From JAQVUB01 sp033809415 (GTDB lineage Bacteria > Verrucomicrobiota > Lentisphaeria > Oligosphaerales > Oligosphaeraceae): DNA of 24,342 nt. Numbering within the stretch: position 1 is the stretch's first letter; every line of letters starts with the position of its first letter. The translations under genes and the position numbers were made by a program. Of this stretch, positions 7,991 through 15,355 are shown piece by piece. The notes under the pieces were generated by a model that did no database searches, had not been told where the DNA came from, and saw only the letters and a program-made list of their open reading frames with translations. Location of the stretch: contig JAPXLT010000036.1 of assembly GCA_033809415.1 (NCBI GenBank), forward strand, positions 1-24,342, given 5' to 3'.

Positions 7991-8782
7991 TTACGGTTGC
8001 AGCTGGATGGAATAGGAAAGAAGATACTGCTGCCCTTTCTGCAACGAAGTGGGACGGAAATCAGGGCTGTTGCTGGGCAGGACGGCCCAGAATTCAATTC
8101 CGGTGCCATAATGACTGATCCAGATCCGGTTGCCGTCCTCGGCAATGAAGAAGAGGCGGTCGTTTTGCCCGACAACGCATACTTGCGTGAACAGGTCCCG
8201 GCGGTACCAGACCTTCTGGTCAATCTCTTCCTTTTCCTCGCACTTGACAACGAAGGATTTGACCGTGTTGTCGGACAGCGTGGCTTCCACGGTTTTGCCA
8301 AGGAATTCCCTCATGCTGCCGCCATTGTATACCCTAAAAAAATACCTGACACCGCGGTTTATGGGAATGTCCTGTTCAGGTACAATCAGAAATGAAACCG
8401 TGACCTTTTCCGGGGTGAAGAGGAGCTTCTGCTCCACTTTGGCGAGAACTTCGCCGTCCTCCCCGTTTTCAGTCAATTCCCTTGAAGCGTTCAGAAGCAG
8501 GTTTTCGCCCTCCTGGACAGCCTGATATTCGTTCGTTTTTTTCAGCGAGTATCTTTTCCCGGCGGGGCTGACATGGCCTACCAATTGCAGGTCCCAGGCG
8601 CCGCTCAGGAAATAGCCTCCCAGCCGCAATCCATAAAAACCGAAAGTATTCCGGTATGAATTGGAAAACTCGACCCGGTAATTGGAATTTTGAAATTTTA
8701 CCGGACGTTCTTCTGCGCTTGAAAAGGTACTGATAAGCAGAAAAGCGGCTGCTGCCAGTAAAAGTTGAAGTTTATGATTCAT
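7991..8782 (-). CDS. Secreted protein of unknown function
   Basis: I do not recognise this family. The 263-residue protein starts MNHKLQLLLAAAAFLLISTF and has a clear signal peptide with likely cleavage after FSSA. The rest is rich in beta strands with few cysteines (for example VKSFVVKCEEKEEI), suggesting a beta-sandwich of the kind found in secreted carbohydrate-active or cell-surface proteins. The start at 8782 was preferred over an upstream TTG at 8827 because it gives a proper signal peptide; the ribosome site is poor (GGGGG about 5 nt upstream). It lies 161 bp downstream of the prepilin-like gene on the same strand and is plausibly in the same operon as that gene and the GntR-type regulator. 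After its stop codon comes a repeat block also found after the 1285-residue gene. Confidence 0.75.
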   Translation of the reverse strand: MNHKLQLLLAAAAFLLISTFSSAEERPVKFQNSNYRVEFSNSYRNTFGFYGLRLGGYFLSGAWDLQLVGHVSPAGKRYSLKKTNEYQAVQEGENLLLNASRELTENGEDGEVLAKVEQKLLFTPEKVTVSFLIVPEQDIPINRGVRYFFRVYNGGSMREFLGKTVEATLSDNTVKSFVVKCEEKEEIDQKVWYRRDLFTQVCVVGQNDRLFFIAEDGNRIWISHYGTGIEFWAVLPSNSPDFRPTSLQKGQQYLLSYSIQLQP

Positions 8783-8943
8783 AAGAACCCCCGGATGAGT
8801 GGTGTGTTTTTTGTTGCTGTTCAACAATCATGTTTCGTCCTTTCCTTGTTTTGGGAATGCCGCTTCCGCAAAAGTTTGGATAAGCAGGTTGCCATCCCCG
8901 TTGAGAGTAACTTGAGTGCCCTTGCGGTTAACCTGCACCTGCT

Positions 8944-9738
8944 TCATGAACCGGGGATCGCAATATAAAATGTTTCCGTGGCGGAGAGTGCAGGATAATA
9001 ATAAACGTATGTCGAGCTGACCTTCCTGTGCTTCCAATACAGATCCATTATCCCCAGGGTTTCAGCGTGGCCGTCGGCAAAGGCAATATTTGCCCGGTTG
9101 TTATGAACCAGTATGACGGCGGGAGTACTGTCAATGCTGCGCCATCCAGTTATGCCTTTGGGCCAAAACTCAAAGCCACCTCGCAGAGCCGGTTCCCAGG
9201 AGGATGCATAAACTTCGGCTAAAAAAGCCCAGTTGGACGGCTGCTTGAAAAAATCGCTTCTCAGGTGCACGTATTTTTGAGGATCCTTCCGGAGAGCCTC
9301 GATCATGCCATAGGCGTACCAGTGGTCTCCAGCACTTGTCGGCCATTTGCGGTTGACCAGCACCCGGCAGGCGGTAAGCCAGCTGCCGCGATTGTAGCGT
9401 GGCAGATACCCGTAATGCCTGAGATAACTCGACCACCAGCCGTAATCCGTGCCAGCTGCCTTCAAAAACTCGGGATGAGCATCTCCCAACTTATCGTTCG
9501 CCATCGGAAAATAATCATCGTAGTCCTGCGAATAGGTAATTTGCGCAAACATGCACTGCCGCTGATTGGAAAGGCAGCTGCTGCCCTGGGCAGCACCCCT
9601 GGCCCGGCCAAGAGCCGGCAGCAACATCGAGGCCAATACGGCGATAATGGCGACCACAACCAGCAGTTCGATCAGCGTGAAATTACGAATGGAGAGCGAC
9701 ACGGAATTCAACGTTTTTCCTCTTGCTTCCTGCTTCAT
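8944..9738 (-). CDS. Prepilin-like H-x9-DG protein (DUF1559-type)
   Basis: This 264-residue protein begins with a short basic leader, then FTLIELLVVVAIIAVLASML (residues 20-39), the cleavage/methylation site and hydrophobic helix of type IV prepilins and type II pseudopilins. Near the C-terminus H212 and D222-G223 form the H-x9-DG motif common in PVC bacteria. The residue before the expected cleavage site is Asn, not the usual Gly. The ATG at 9738 was chosen over that at 9744 because an AGGA site lies 6 nt upstream of it and touches the other. It starts 26 bp after the GntR-type regulator gene, indicating cotranscription. The role is unknown; many copies occur in such genomes, often beside glycan genes. 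The 3' end may be frameshifted: a different frame stays open to 8828. Confidence 0.88.
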   Translation of the reverse strand: MKQEARGKTLNSVSLSIRNFTLIELLVVVAIIAVLASMLLPALGRARGAAQGSSCLSNQRQCMFAQITYSQDYDDYFPMANDKLGDAHPEFLKAAGTDYGWWSSYLRHYGYLPRYNRGSWLTACRVLVNRKWPTSAGDHWYAYGMIEALRKDPQKYVHLRSDFFKQPSNWAFLAEVYASSWEPALRGGFEFWPKGITGWRSIDSTPAVILVHNNRANIAFADGHAETLGIMDLYWKHRKVSSTYVYYYPALSATETFYIAIPGS

Positions 9739-9764
9739 GATCATTCCTTTCCTTATGTTAAGAG

Positions 9765-10778
9765 TTATTCCACCTCATGCAAAGTGCATGCTATTGATCC
9801 GTGCGGATGTTCCGGAGACTTGCCCGTAAGCAGGGAGTCCATGGATGCGGCAAATGTGCGCCCGGCGGCATCCAAATCGTATTTCATGACCAAGCCCCGG
9901 AAATTCTTCTCGAGAACAGCCGAAAATTCCGGCATGGCAACGAAACAATCCGGTGCATGCGAACGCAGTTTTTCATAGAGGTTCCGGAGGTTCATGATGA
10001 ACACCACGGCATCATAATTTTGCCCATGCCCGCCGGTATTTTTCAGCGTAAAACCTTCCGTTTCTTGCAGGGAAACATTAAAAAAGGCTGTCTTGTCAAA
10101 TAGTTGCCTGTTCGATTCCAAAACCGATTGAACTGCCGCATTGGAAGGATTATTAGCATTGGATATGACCAAAATCCGGCGACGGTTTCGTCGCATCAAT
10201 TCAACAAATACTTTCTGGTAATTTTTCTTGACGTCGAAGATCATCGAGGCATCCCCCGCAGAATCGCCTCCACCAAAAACCCCGTATGGAATCGATATTT
10301 CAGATGTGGCCTGCCGGGTTTCCTCCAAAATTGCGGGAGTTGGACAGGACAGAATGATGCCGGCATATCCTCGTGTCCGGATCAGCTTGCCAAACTGCCC
10401 CTGCGTCTCAAGGCTGGATTCATAGATGCCGATACAAGGGTTAATCACGCTCAAGTAGGCTGCCGCATGAAATTTCATCCTAAGGGCATAAAAATCATAG
10501 AACATATTCATCCCGGCACCATGCAGTACCGCTATCACTTTGATATCCCCGGTTGAGTCCATCGGCACCGTTGTATATCCACCGCCGGGGGCAGGCGCAA
10601 GAAGATTGGTCTCGGTCAGATCACGGACAGCCCGTAAGACGGTCGGAGCTGAACAGCCATAGCGTTTCGCAAGGACACGCAATGAAGGAAGACGCTTCGG
10701 CTTCCCACCATCGCTTTGCGCAAGATTGAAAATCTGCTGCTTGATCCCTATGTAGATATTGCTCTGCTTTATCCGCAT
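9765..10778 (-). CDS. GntR/LacI-type transcriptional regulator
   Basis: This 337-residue protein has an N-terminal winged helix-turn-helix of GntR type (about 5-70; LPSLRVLAKRYGCSAPTVLR is its recognition region). A long effector domain (about 80-337) resembles LacI/GalR periplasmic-binding folds and probably senses a sugar, as in AraR-like repressors. The ATG at 10778 has GGAG 7 nt upstream; an ATG at 10802 lacks a site. Its gene is first in a minus-strand set with the prepilin-like and secreted proteins, so it likely controls its own operon. Paired tctaacac sites lie between its promoter and start. Confidence 0.85.
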   Translation of the reverse strand: MRIKQSNIYIGIKQQIFNLAQSDGGKPKRLPSLRVLAKRYGCSAPTVLRAVRDLTETNLLAPAPGGGYTTVPMDSTGDIKVIAVLHGAGMNMFYDFYALRMKFHAAAYLSVINPCIGIYESSLETQGQFGKLIRTRGYAGIILSCPTPAILEETRQATSEISIPYGVFGGGDSAGDASMIFDVKKNYQKVFVELMRRNRRRILVISNANNPSNAAVQSVLESNRQLFDKTAFFNVSLQETEGFTLKNTGGHGQNYDAVVFIMNLRNLYEKLRSHAPDCFVAMPEFSAVLEKNFRGLVMKYDLDAAGRTFAASMDSLLTGKSPEHPHGSIACTLHEVE

Positions 10779-10801
10779 GAAAGACTCCAGGGCAAAACAC
10801 A

Positions 10802-10851
10802 TCTAACACTTCGTCTAACACCTACAGTAGCACAAAAAAAGTCCTTGTCAA
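10802..10851 (-). promoter_or_regulatory. Predicted promoter and paired operator of the GntR-type regulator
   Basis: On the minus strand TTGACA (10846-10851) and TACTGT (10824-10829) are 16 nt apart and form a sigma70-like promoter with a good -35 and a weak -10. Just downstream, GTGTTAGA occurs twice, 12 nt apart (10802-10809 and 10814-10821), a position suited to repression by the encoded regulator. Confidence 0.5.
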
Positions 10852-10896
10852 GCTTTTTTTTGTTTTTTTTGCAGTTTGTGCAGTTTGCAGGTAATG

Positions 10897-11054
10897 CGTC
10901 TATGGTGCGTGGTGCGGGTCAGACGTAGTGGACGGTATGGACGGCGTGGACGGCGTGGACGGCGTGGACGGCGCGGACAGGACAAGAACATCCCCCCGCA
11001 CCCCACGACAGTCAGAATAATCACAACCGGGACGGTTGCGCTACTTTTTAAACC
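10897..11054. repeat. GTGGAC 9-mer array plus CAACCG/CGGTTG hairpin module
   Basis: After gtgcgtggtgcgggtcagac come six 9-mers of type tggacggcg (10929-10982), then ccccacgacagtcagaataa and the hairpin CAACCG-gga-CGGTTG followed by ctactttttaaacc. The order and flanks match 7134-7316 (reverse strand; two 9-mers there) and 13262-13420 (seven 9-mers). With the next block it fills the gap 10852-11215. Confidence 0.85.
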
Positions 11055-11070
11055 GCAAGCCCTCCCTTCC

Positions 11071-11183
11071 GTCAAAGCAGCAACCCTACAAATTTTCCGA
11101 GTTTTCCGTGCTTTCCGTGGACAAAAAACAGGTTGCGGGCGGCAGCCCACGCCAAGCCTTTTCGTGCCTTTCGTGGTTAAAAA
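11071..11183. repeat. cacggaaa tract, hairpin, cacgaaaa tract
   Basis: This is a gap-free relative of 4124-4243: gtcaaagcagcaaccctac, the ttttccg tract to 11128, the hairpin GCGGGC-GGCA-GCCCAC (11135-11150, one mismatched pair), gccaagcc, and the ttcgtg tract with tggttaaaaa. It ends shortly before the esterase stop codon. Confidence 0.85.
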
Positions 11184-11215
11184 CCTTTTGCACGCCCTCT
11201 AATTGGAGTTTCACA

Positions 11216-12172
11216 TCAGCCCAAGTATTTTTTCAAGGCATGGATGATGTTGACCAGGCTTTCGGAGGCGTGTCCGCCAAAAGGATAGACATTCATTTCC
11301 TTGGGTGCGGTAATCTTGTTGTACCCGGCGTAAACGCAATCTGGCGGTGTCGCAGTGTCCTTCAGCCCGCATGAGCAGAGGACGGGACAGCGAATCTGAT
11401 CCGCATGGTTCATGGCGTCGAAATAACTCAGCATCCGGAAGACATCCTTGCAGCGTTCAGGGAAACGTTCGATGTATTTGGCGATATCGCCGGCGCAGGC
11501 GCTCTGGATGAACACCCGGCGTTCCCATGCACAATAACTGGGAACCGCAGGCATGCAGAACGCGATGTCACGGTTCTGTGCCGCCATGATCATGCTGGTG
11601 CCACCGCCTTGGCTGGACCCGACTACCGCTACCCGCGAAGCCTCGATTTCCGGCAGCCCCATGGTGAATTTGACCACTACCATCTGATCGGTGAAGGCAT
11701 GATAAAAATAATGGTTTTCCGGCGGTCCATCCAGATTGAGGCTGGCAAATGAAGTGCCGCAGCAGCGGTTCAACGGCGTAACACTCTGGGTAATGCCGGC
11801 CTGGTTGCGGAACTCCGGCAGCACTACCGCAAAACCAGCCAGCACCACTCCCAGCCATCCCAACGGATGCTCGCCCCGCGAACCGTTGCCACCGTGAAAC
11901 TGGATCATGGCCGGAACCGGATTGTTTTTCGACGCCTCCGCCGGAAGGATCACCCAGGCAGCCACCGGCGTGCCGTCAAGACCATGGATCACCGTATCGT
12001 ACATGCGGACATGGTTCAGCGTGTAATCGTTGATTTCGGTCATGACGGCGGCGGGATCGTGGGCTGCCACCTGTGCGCGCGCCTTGGCCCAGAATGCATC
12101 GAAATCGGGTTCGCGGTTCAGCGGATAATCGATCTTTTCCAGTTCAGCGATCTGTTGTTGAATAAAATACAT
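11216..12172 (-). CDS. Acetylxylan esterase / cephalosporin-C deacetylase family (AXE1) esterase
   Basis: This 318-residue alpha/beta hydrolase has the family layout. The FHGGNGSRG oxyanion-loop region lies at 92-100. The nucleophile elbow GSSQGGG has S187 as nucleophile, and D272 (GLKDTATPP) and H301 (FGGHAS) complete the triad. The spacing agrees with AXE1/CE7 enzymes, which remove acetyl groups from xylo-oligosaccharides and other small acetylated compounds in the cytoplasm. No signal peptide is present. The start at 12172 has AGGAGA 8 nt upstream; an upstream extension to 12226 lacks a site and runs into repeat DNA. It fits the acetylated-glycan theme of the neighbours but stands alone between two repeat blocks. 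Confidence 0.92.
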   Translation of the reverse strand: MYFIQQQIAELEKIDYPLNREPDFDAFWAKARAQVAAHDPAAVMTEINDYTLNHVRMYDTVIHGLDGTPVAAWVILPAEASKNNPVPAMIQFHGGNGSRGEHPLGWLGVVLAGFAVVLPEFRNQAGITQSVTPLNRCCGTSFASLNLDGPPENHYFYHAFTDQMVVVKFTMGLPEIEASRVAVVGSSQGGGTSMIMAAQNRDIAFCMPAVPSYCAWERRVFIQSACAGDIAKYIERFPERCKDVFRMLSYFDAMNHADQIRCPVLCSCGLKDTATPPDCVYAGYNKITAPKEMNVYPFGGHASESLVNIIHALKKYLG

Positions 12173-12208
12173 CGAAACATCTCCTTCTTTATTGTAATGA
12201 TGTGTTAT

Positions 12209-12494
12209 CCTAAAAAAAGCAGTCAAAGCTGATTTTTAGTACTAGTTCCTTTTCCATGCATCCCGTCAGCTTTCCCTCCGTGCCTCTGTGCCTTTGTGAG
12301 GGAGTTTTTTGATTTTTCGGTGATGGAAGAGGGAAGCCGGCTTCATGCCGGCGAGCCGCCGGCGCTCCATATCGCCTCCGACGCAATTGCGTAAAGCCGA
12401 CCTTTGCACACAAGAATTCCGCCAGAGCAGGCTCATCCGCCAAAGCAGCAACCCTATAAATTTTCGTGCTTTTTCGTGTGGTTCGTGGTTAAAA
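12209..12494. repeat. Repeat mosaic upstream of the esterase
   Basis: It starts with the boundary motif CCTAAAAAAAGCAG (12209-12222) and shares the next 30 nt or so with 7357-7390. It continues as a close copy of 7689-7880: the cctccgtgcctctgtgcc tract, GCCGGC-ttcat-GCCGGC, the palindrome ACGCAATTGCGT at 12381-12392, and gtcaaagcagc-like DNA. At the end a cacgaaaa tract (12461-12494) replaces the cacggaaa tract, in the same order as the left arm of the element at 575-826. There is no credible gene; a 77-codon minus-strand ORF is repeat-derived. Confidence 0.75.
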
Positions 12495-12558
12495 GCCCTC
12501 TAACTGGAGACTGTTGGTCGTATGTCGTGTAGCAAAGGTAAAATACACCCGAAACCCA

Positions 12559-12604
12559 TTTTTTGTCCACGGGAAACACTGAAAACGCTGAAAATTTGTA
12601 GCAT
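12559..12604. repeat. cacggaaa-type tract before the exonuclease gene
   Basis: TTTTTTGTCCACGGGAAACA followed by ctgaaaacgctgaaaatttgtag is a diverged reverse-strand copy of the ttttccg tract (compare 23974-24016). It makes an apparent in-frame extension of the exonuclease ORF. Confidence 0.7.
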
Positions 12605-12644
12605 TATATTATTTGCTGAAAGAAGCTGGAATTATGGAAGGGTC

Positions 12645-13241
12645 ATGCAGGAAATTGTCGCCATTGATTTTGAAACCACGGGAAGCAGTCCGGGATACAA
12701 CAATACGCCTTGGCAGATCGGCATGGTGCTGCTGCGGGACGGGAAGGTCTGTCCGGAAGAGCAATTTTCAAGTTTGCTGAAAGTTCCCGAGGATCAGCCT
12801 TTCAATCCCTATACACCAGGGCGCTGGGCGGGTCTGCGCAAAGAGCTGGCAGTGGCGCCTGCCCTGCCGGAACTTTGGCCTATCCTCGAAAAGTGGTTTG
12901 CCGGGCGCATGCTGCTTGCGCACAACGTGCCGGTCGAACGCGGACTCCTCCGCACCATTTTTCCGCTTCATCATTTTGGTCCCTGGCTGGACAGCCTGGT
13001 GCTTGCACGCATGGCCTTTCCGGGTCAGGTCAGTTATAAGCTTGAAGACCTCTGCGCTAACTTAGATCTCAGCGAAACCCTGTCGGAACTCTGCGGCGAC
13101 TCCGCTCCGCACGATGCATTGTACGATGCGATGGCCTGCGCCAGCTTGCTGCAAAAGATTCTTCAGGAACCATCCTGGCGTCAGGCCGGGCTGGAACAAC
13201 TCTCCAAACTGAAAGCCCGACGCACTCGTTCCACACCCTGA
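12645..13241 (+). CDS. DnaQ-like 3'-5' exonuclease (DEDDh)
   Basis: This 198-residue protein is close to a bare exonuclease domain. ExoI is IDFETTG with D8 and E10. ExoII is HNVPVERGLL (93-102), where the usual aspartate is replaced by E98. ExoIII is HDALYDAMA with H156 and D161. Such proteins act as proofreading or RNA/DNA-trimming 3'-5' exonucleases with two metal ions. The D-to-E change in ExoII is unusual and could lower activity. The start at 12645 has GGAAGG just upstream. The open frame continues back to 12522, but those codons include repeat DNA (12559-12604) that also yields similar peptides elsewhere. It may be cotranscribed with the Mur-type ligase gene, although 325 bp of repeats separate them. 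Confidence 0.85.
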   Translation: MQEIVAIDFETTGSSPGYNNTPWQIGMVLLRDGKVCPEEQFSSLLKVPEDQPFNPYTPGRWAGLRKELAVAPALPELWPILEKWFAGRMLLAHNVPVERGLLRTIFPLHHFGPWLDSLVLARMAFPGQVSYKLEDLCANLDLSETLSELCGDSAPHDALYDAMACASLLQKILQEPSWRQAGLEQLSKLKARRTRSTP

Positions 13242-13266
13242 GACATTTCTGACTTTGAATGCGCGG

Positions 13267-13329
13267 TGGACATTGTGGACATAGTGGACAGGGTGGACAG
13301 GGTGGACAGGGTGGACATAGTGGACAAAC
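13267..13329. repeat. Seven-unit GTGGAC 9-bp tandem array
   Basis: Seven 9-mers of type tggacaggg or tggacatag run without spacers just after the exonuclease gene. It is the longest of three related arrays (2, 6 and 7 units) that each precede the CAACCG/CGGTTG hairpin. Confidence 0.9.
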
Positions 13330-13386
13330 CACAGACGCACCCTGCACCCTGCCTCTGTCATTCAGCAGAAAAAGACTAAAGACACC

Positions 13387-13420
13387 ACACAACCGGGACG
13401 GTTGCGCCACTTTTTAAACC
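13387..13420. repeat. CAACCG/CGGTTG hairpin module
   Basis: CACAACCGGGACGGTTGCG followed by ccactttttaaacc is the same module as at 660, 7145, 7212, 11020 and 24060, here in the orientation of the copy at 11020. The stem is CAACCG/CGGTTG with a 3-nt loop. Confidence 0.85.
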
Positions 13421-13554
13421 TGCCCCCTGCCACCTGCACCCTGCCCCCTGCCCCCTGCACCCCGCACCCCGCACCCCGCACCCTGCACCCTGCACCCTGC
13501 ACCCTGCACCCTGCACCCTGCACCCTGCACCCTGCACCCTGCACCCTGCACCCT
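13419..13554. repeat. caccctg 7-bp tandem array ending 12 bp before a start codon
   Basis: Imperfect heptamers (cccctgc, caccccg) lead into eleven perfect GCACCCT units at 13478-13554. Only ttttgaaaaacc-like sequence separates the array from the ATG of the Mur-type ligase gene. Two isolated heptamers of the same type occur at 4246-4260. Heptamer slippage would alter the leader length but not the protein. Confidence 0.9.
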
Positions 13555-13566
13555 TTTTGAAAAACC

Positions 13567-14976
13567 ATGACTTCTTCCGAAACAACACCATATTTCCTTC
13601 CAGCTGCACCCGCAAAAGTTTTTCTTGTCGGCATTGGCGGCATTGGCATGAGTGCCTTGGCTCAGCTACTGGTGCATCTAGGCTACCAAGTTGCCGGCAG
13701 TGACCGTGGCCTGAATGACCCTGGCAAGCAGGAACTCTACCAGAAACTGACCAGTCAGGGAATCGCCTTGTTTCCGCAAGATGGTTCCGGCATCGCCCAT
13801 TTCCGGCCTGACTGCCTGATTCATTCTGCAGCAGTCGAGACCGGCAATCCGGACTTTCTGGCTGCCGAAGGGACTCCGTTGCTGCACCGCGCCACTGCGC
13901 TTGCGCAATGTCTGAACCGCATACCGGCCATCCAAGTTGCAGTAGCTGGATCCTGCGGCAAGACTTCCGTTACCGGGTGGCTGAGTTCCGCATTGTGCTC
14001 GCTCGGACACCGCATCCTGATGGTCAATGGAGGCTATTGCCTCGATTTCGAAAACGCCACCCGCCCAGGCAATTTTTATGCCGATGAAAACCCGGAATTC
14101 CTTCTGGTTGAAGTCGACGAGAGCGACCGCAGCATCCGGGAATTCAGTCCGGATTACGCCATCCTGCTGAATATCGGCAATGATCATTACAGCACCGACG
14201 AACTGCGCCAAGTCTTTGCCGGCTTTCTGCAGAAAACCCGCCGGGGCGCAGTATTGCCCGCCACTCTGCAATCCCTGCCCCCAAAACAACTGCCGGTAAG
14301 CTTCTTCTCCGAACAAGCCACGGACGAAAGCTCCGCTTATCCGGAAAGTTATCAGGTTACACCCGACGGTTGTCAATTCCAGATTCATGGTTTCCGGGAA
14401 ATGGTCTGCTGCCGCCAGAATGGGCTTCATTCCGCCTGGAATGCAGCCGCCATCCTACAGATGCTGGCGATGCTGCTGCCAGAAAAGCGGGATTGCCTGC
14501 CCTCAAGCCTGGCTGCGTTTCGAGGTGTCCGGCAACGCTTCGAACTTGTCTCAGACCTAGGCGAATCCTGTCCACGGATCAATGATTATGCGCACAATCC
14601 AGAGAAGATCGCGGCTTCGCTGGCGACTGCCCGGGAGCGCTTTGGCAGCCCTTTGCTGGCTTTGTTTCAGCCGCATGGATTTGGTCCGTTAGGTTTCATG
14701 CGAGCAGCACTGAAGGAGGCTTTGCGCACTGCTTTGCAGCCTGGTGATCAGCTGATTCTGCTGCCGGTTTATTACGCTGGTGGCACCAGCAGCCATTCCC
14801 CGACCTCGCAGGAGGTCGCTTGCGAATATCAAGCAGCCGGGCTGCCGGTACTGGCCGCAGACAGCCGCGCCCAGGCTGAACAGATGATTCGAGATACCCC
14901 CCGCAAAAGCTGTATCCTAGTCATGGGAGCACGCGACGCCACCCTACGCAACTGGACACAAACACTTAAACCATGA
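13567..14976 (+). CDS. MurC-type Mur ligase, divergent
   Basis: This 469-residue protein has the three-domain Mur ligase plan. The N-terminal UDP-binding Rossmann motif is GIGGIGMS (22-29). The central ATPase domain has a P-loop AGSCGKTS (127-134) and VEVDESDRS (181-189). The C-terminal domain has NDYAHNPEKI (339-348) and FQPHGFGPL (367-375). These place it near MurC/Mpl, ATP-dependent ligases that join UDP-MurNAc to L-Ala or a peptide. Key motifs differ: the usual GTHGKT is GSCGKT, DDYAHHP is NDYAHNP, and the Arg of FQPHRYTR is absent, so it may not be the housekeeping MurC. No Shine-Dalgarno is seen; the start follows a heptamer array directly. Cytoplasmic. Confidence 0.8.
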   Translation: MTSSETTPYFLPAAPAKVFLVGIGGIGMSALAQLLVHLGYQVAGSDRGLNDPGKQELYQKLTSQGIALFPQDGSGIAHFRPDCLIHSAAVETGNPDFLAAEGTPLLHRATALAQCLNRIPAIQVAVAGSCGKTSVTGWLSSALCSLGHRILMVNGGYCLDFENATRPGNFYADENPEFLLVEVDESDRSIREFSPDYAILLNIGNDHYSTDELRQVFAGFLQKTRRGAVLPATLQSLPPKQLPVSFFSEQATDESSAYPESYQVTPDGCQFQIHGFREMVCCRQNGLHSAWNAAAILQMLAMLLPEKRDCLPSSLAAFRGVRQRFELVSDLGESCPRINDYAHNPEKIAASLATARERFGSPLLALFQPHGFGPLGFMRAALKEALRTALQPGDQLILLPVYYAGGTSSHSPTSQEVACEYQAAGLPVLAADSRAQAEQMIRDTPRKSCILVMGARDATLRNWTQTLKP

Positions 14977-15345
14977 TTTTTTTAACAACGAAAATACACG
15001 AAAATACATGGCGTGGGCTAACGCCCACAACCCACACGGACTTTACACGGACGGGACACGGACGGGACACGGACGGGACACGGACAGCTGATCGGTCGGA
15101 TTGGCCGGATCAGCACAATGCTTTGCGCTGTAGGCGCTTAACCATGCTTAACCCCTGGCTTTAGCCTGGGGTGAGGAACCCACCCAAAGACAGTGCCTTG
15201 TAAAGGCACCACAACCAGATGAATCTACTGTCAAGTTCTTGTATGCCAATGACTTAAGAATGAGACTTCCGAAAATCTTTCACCAAAAAGAAGAAGTCGA
15301 GTGATAGTAGTACGAAAACTTTTATAAAGCAAATACTTGCGAATC
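14977..15345 (+). repeat. Multi-hairpin leader block upstream of the EboE-like gene
   Basis: In order it holds a cacgaaaa tract (14980-15006), the hairpin GTGGGC-TAAC-GCCCAC (15013-15028), three 11-mers gggacacggac (15053-15085), a GCTGATC...GATCAGC stem (15087-15114), GCGCT-gta-GGCGC (15126-15138), CCCCTGGC-ttta-GCCTGGGG (15151-15170), GTGCCTT-gta-AAGGCAC (15192-15208), and a tail around 15241-15315. The same parts, in the same order, lie at 19677-20035. It ends about 10-40 nt before the ATG of the next gene, so it is probably transcribed as a 5' leader. Confidence 0.8.
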
Positions 15346-15355
15346 GAACTTCAGC

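Noticed and set aside
10929..10982. Possible CRISPR array
   Set aside because: The 9-mer units are directly tandem with no unique spacers; the 7- and 11-bp arrays are the same kind. No cas gene is present.
11687..11702. 15-nt match gatcggtgaaggcat between the window start and the esterase gene
   Set aside because: Both lie inside unrelated coding sequence encoding AFTDQ-like residues; probably chance.
12522..12644. 41-codon extension of the exonuclease
   Set aside because: It covers a dispersed repeat, and the ATG at 12645 starts directly before the ExoI motif with a ribosome site.
13376..13649. Minus-strand ORFs giving repeated Gly-Cys-Arg-Val-Gln-type peptides
   Set aside because: They are the 7-bp array read in three frames; no start signal and no non-repeat sequence.
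15146..15210. IS200/IS605- or RAYT-type transposon end
   Set aside because: The CCCCTGGC-ttta-GCCTGGGG stem is reminiscent of such ends, but no transposase gene is in the window; it was kept only as part of the leader block.
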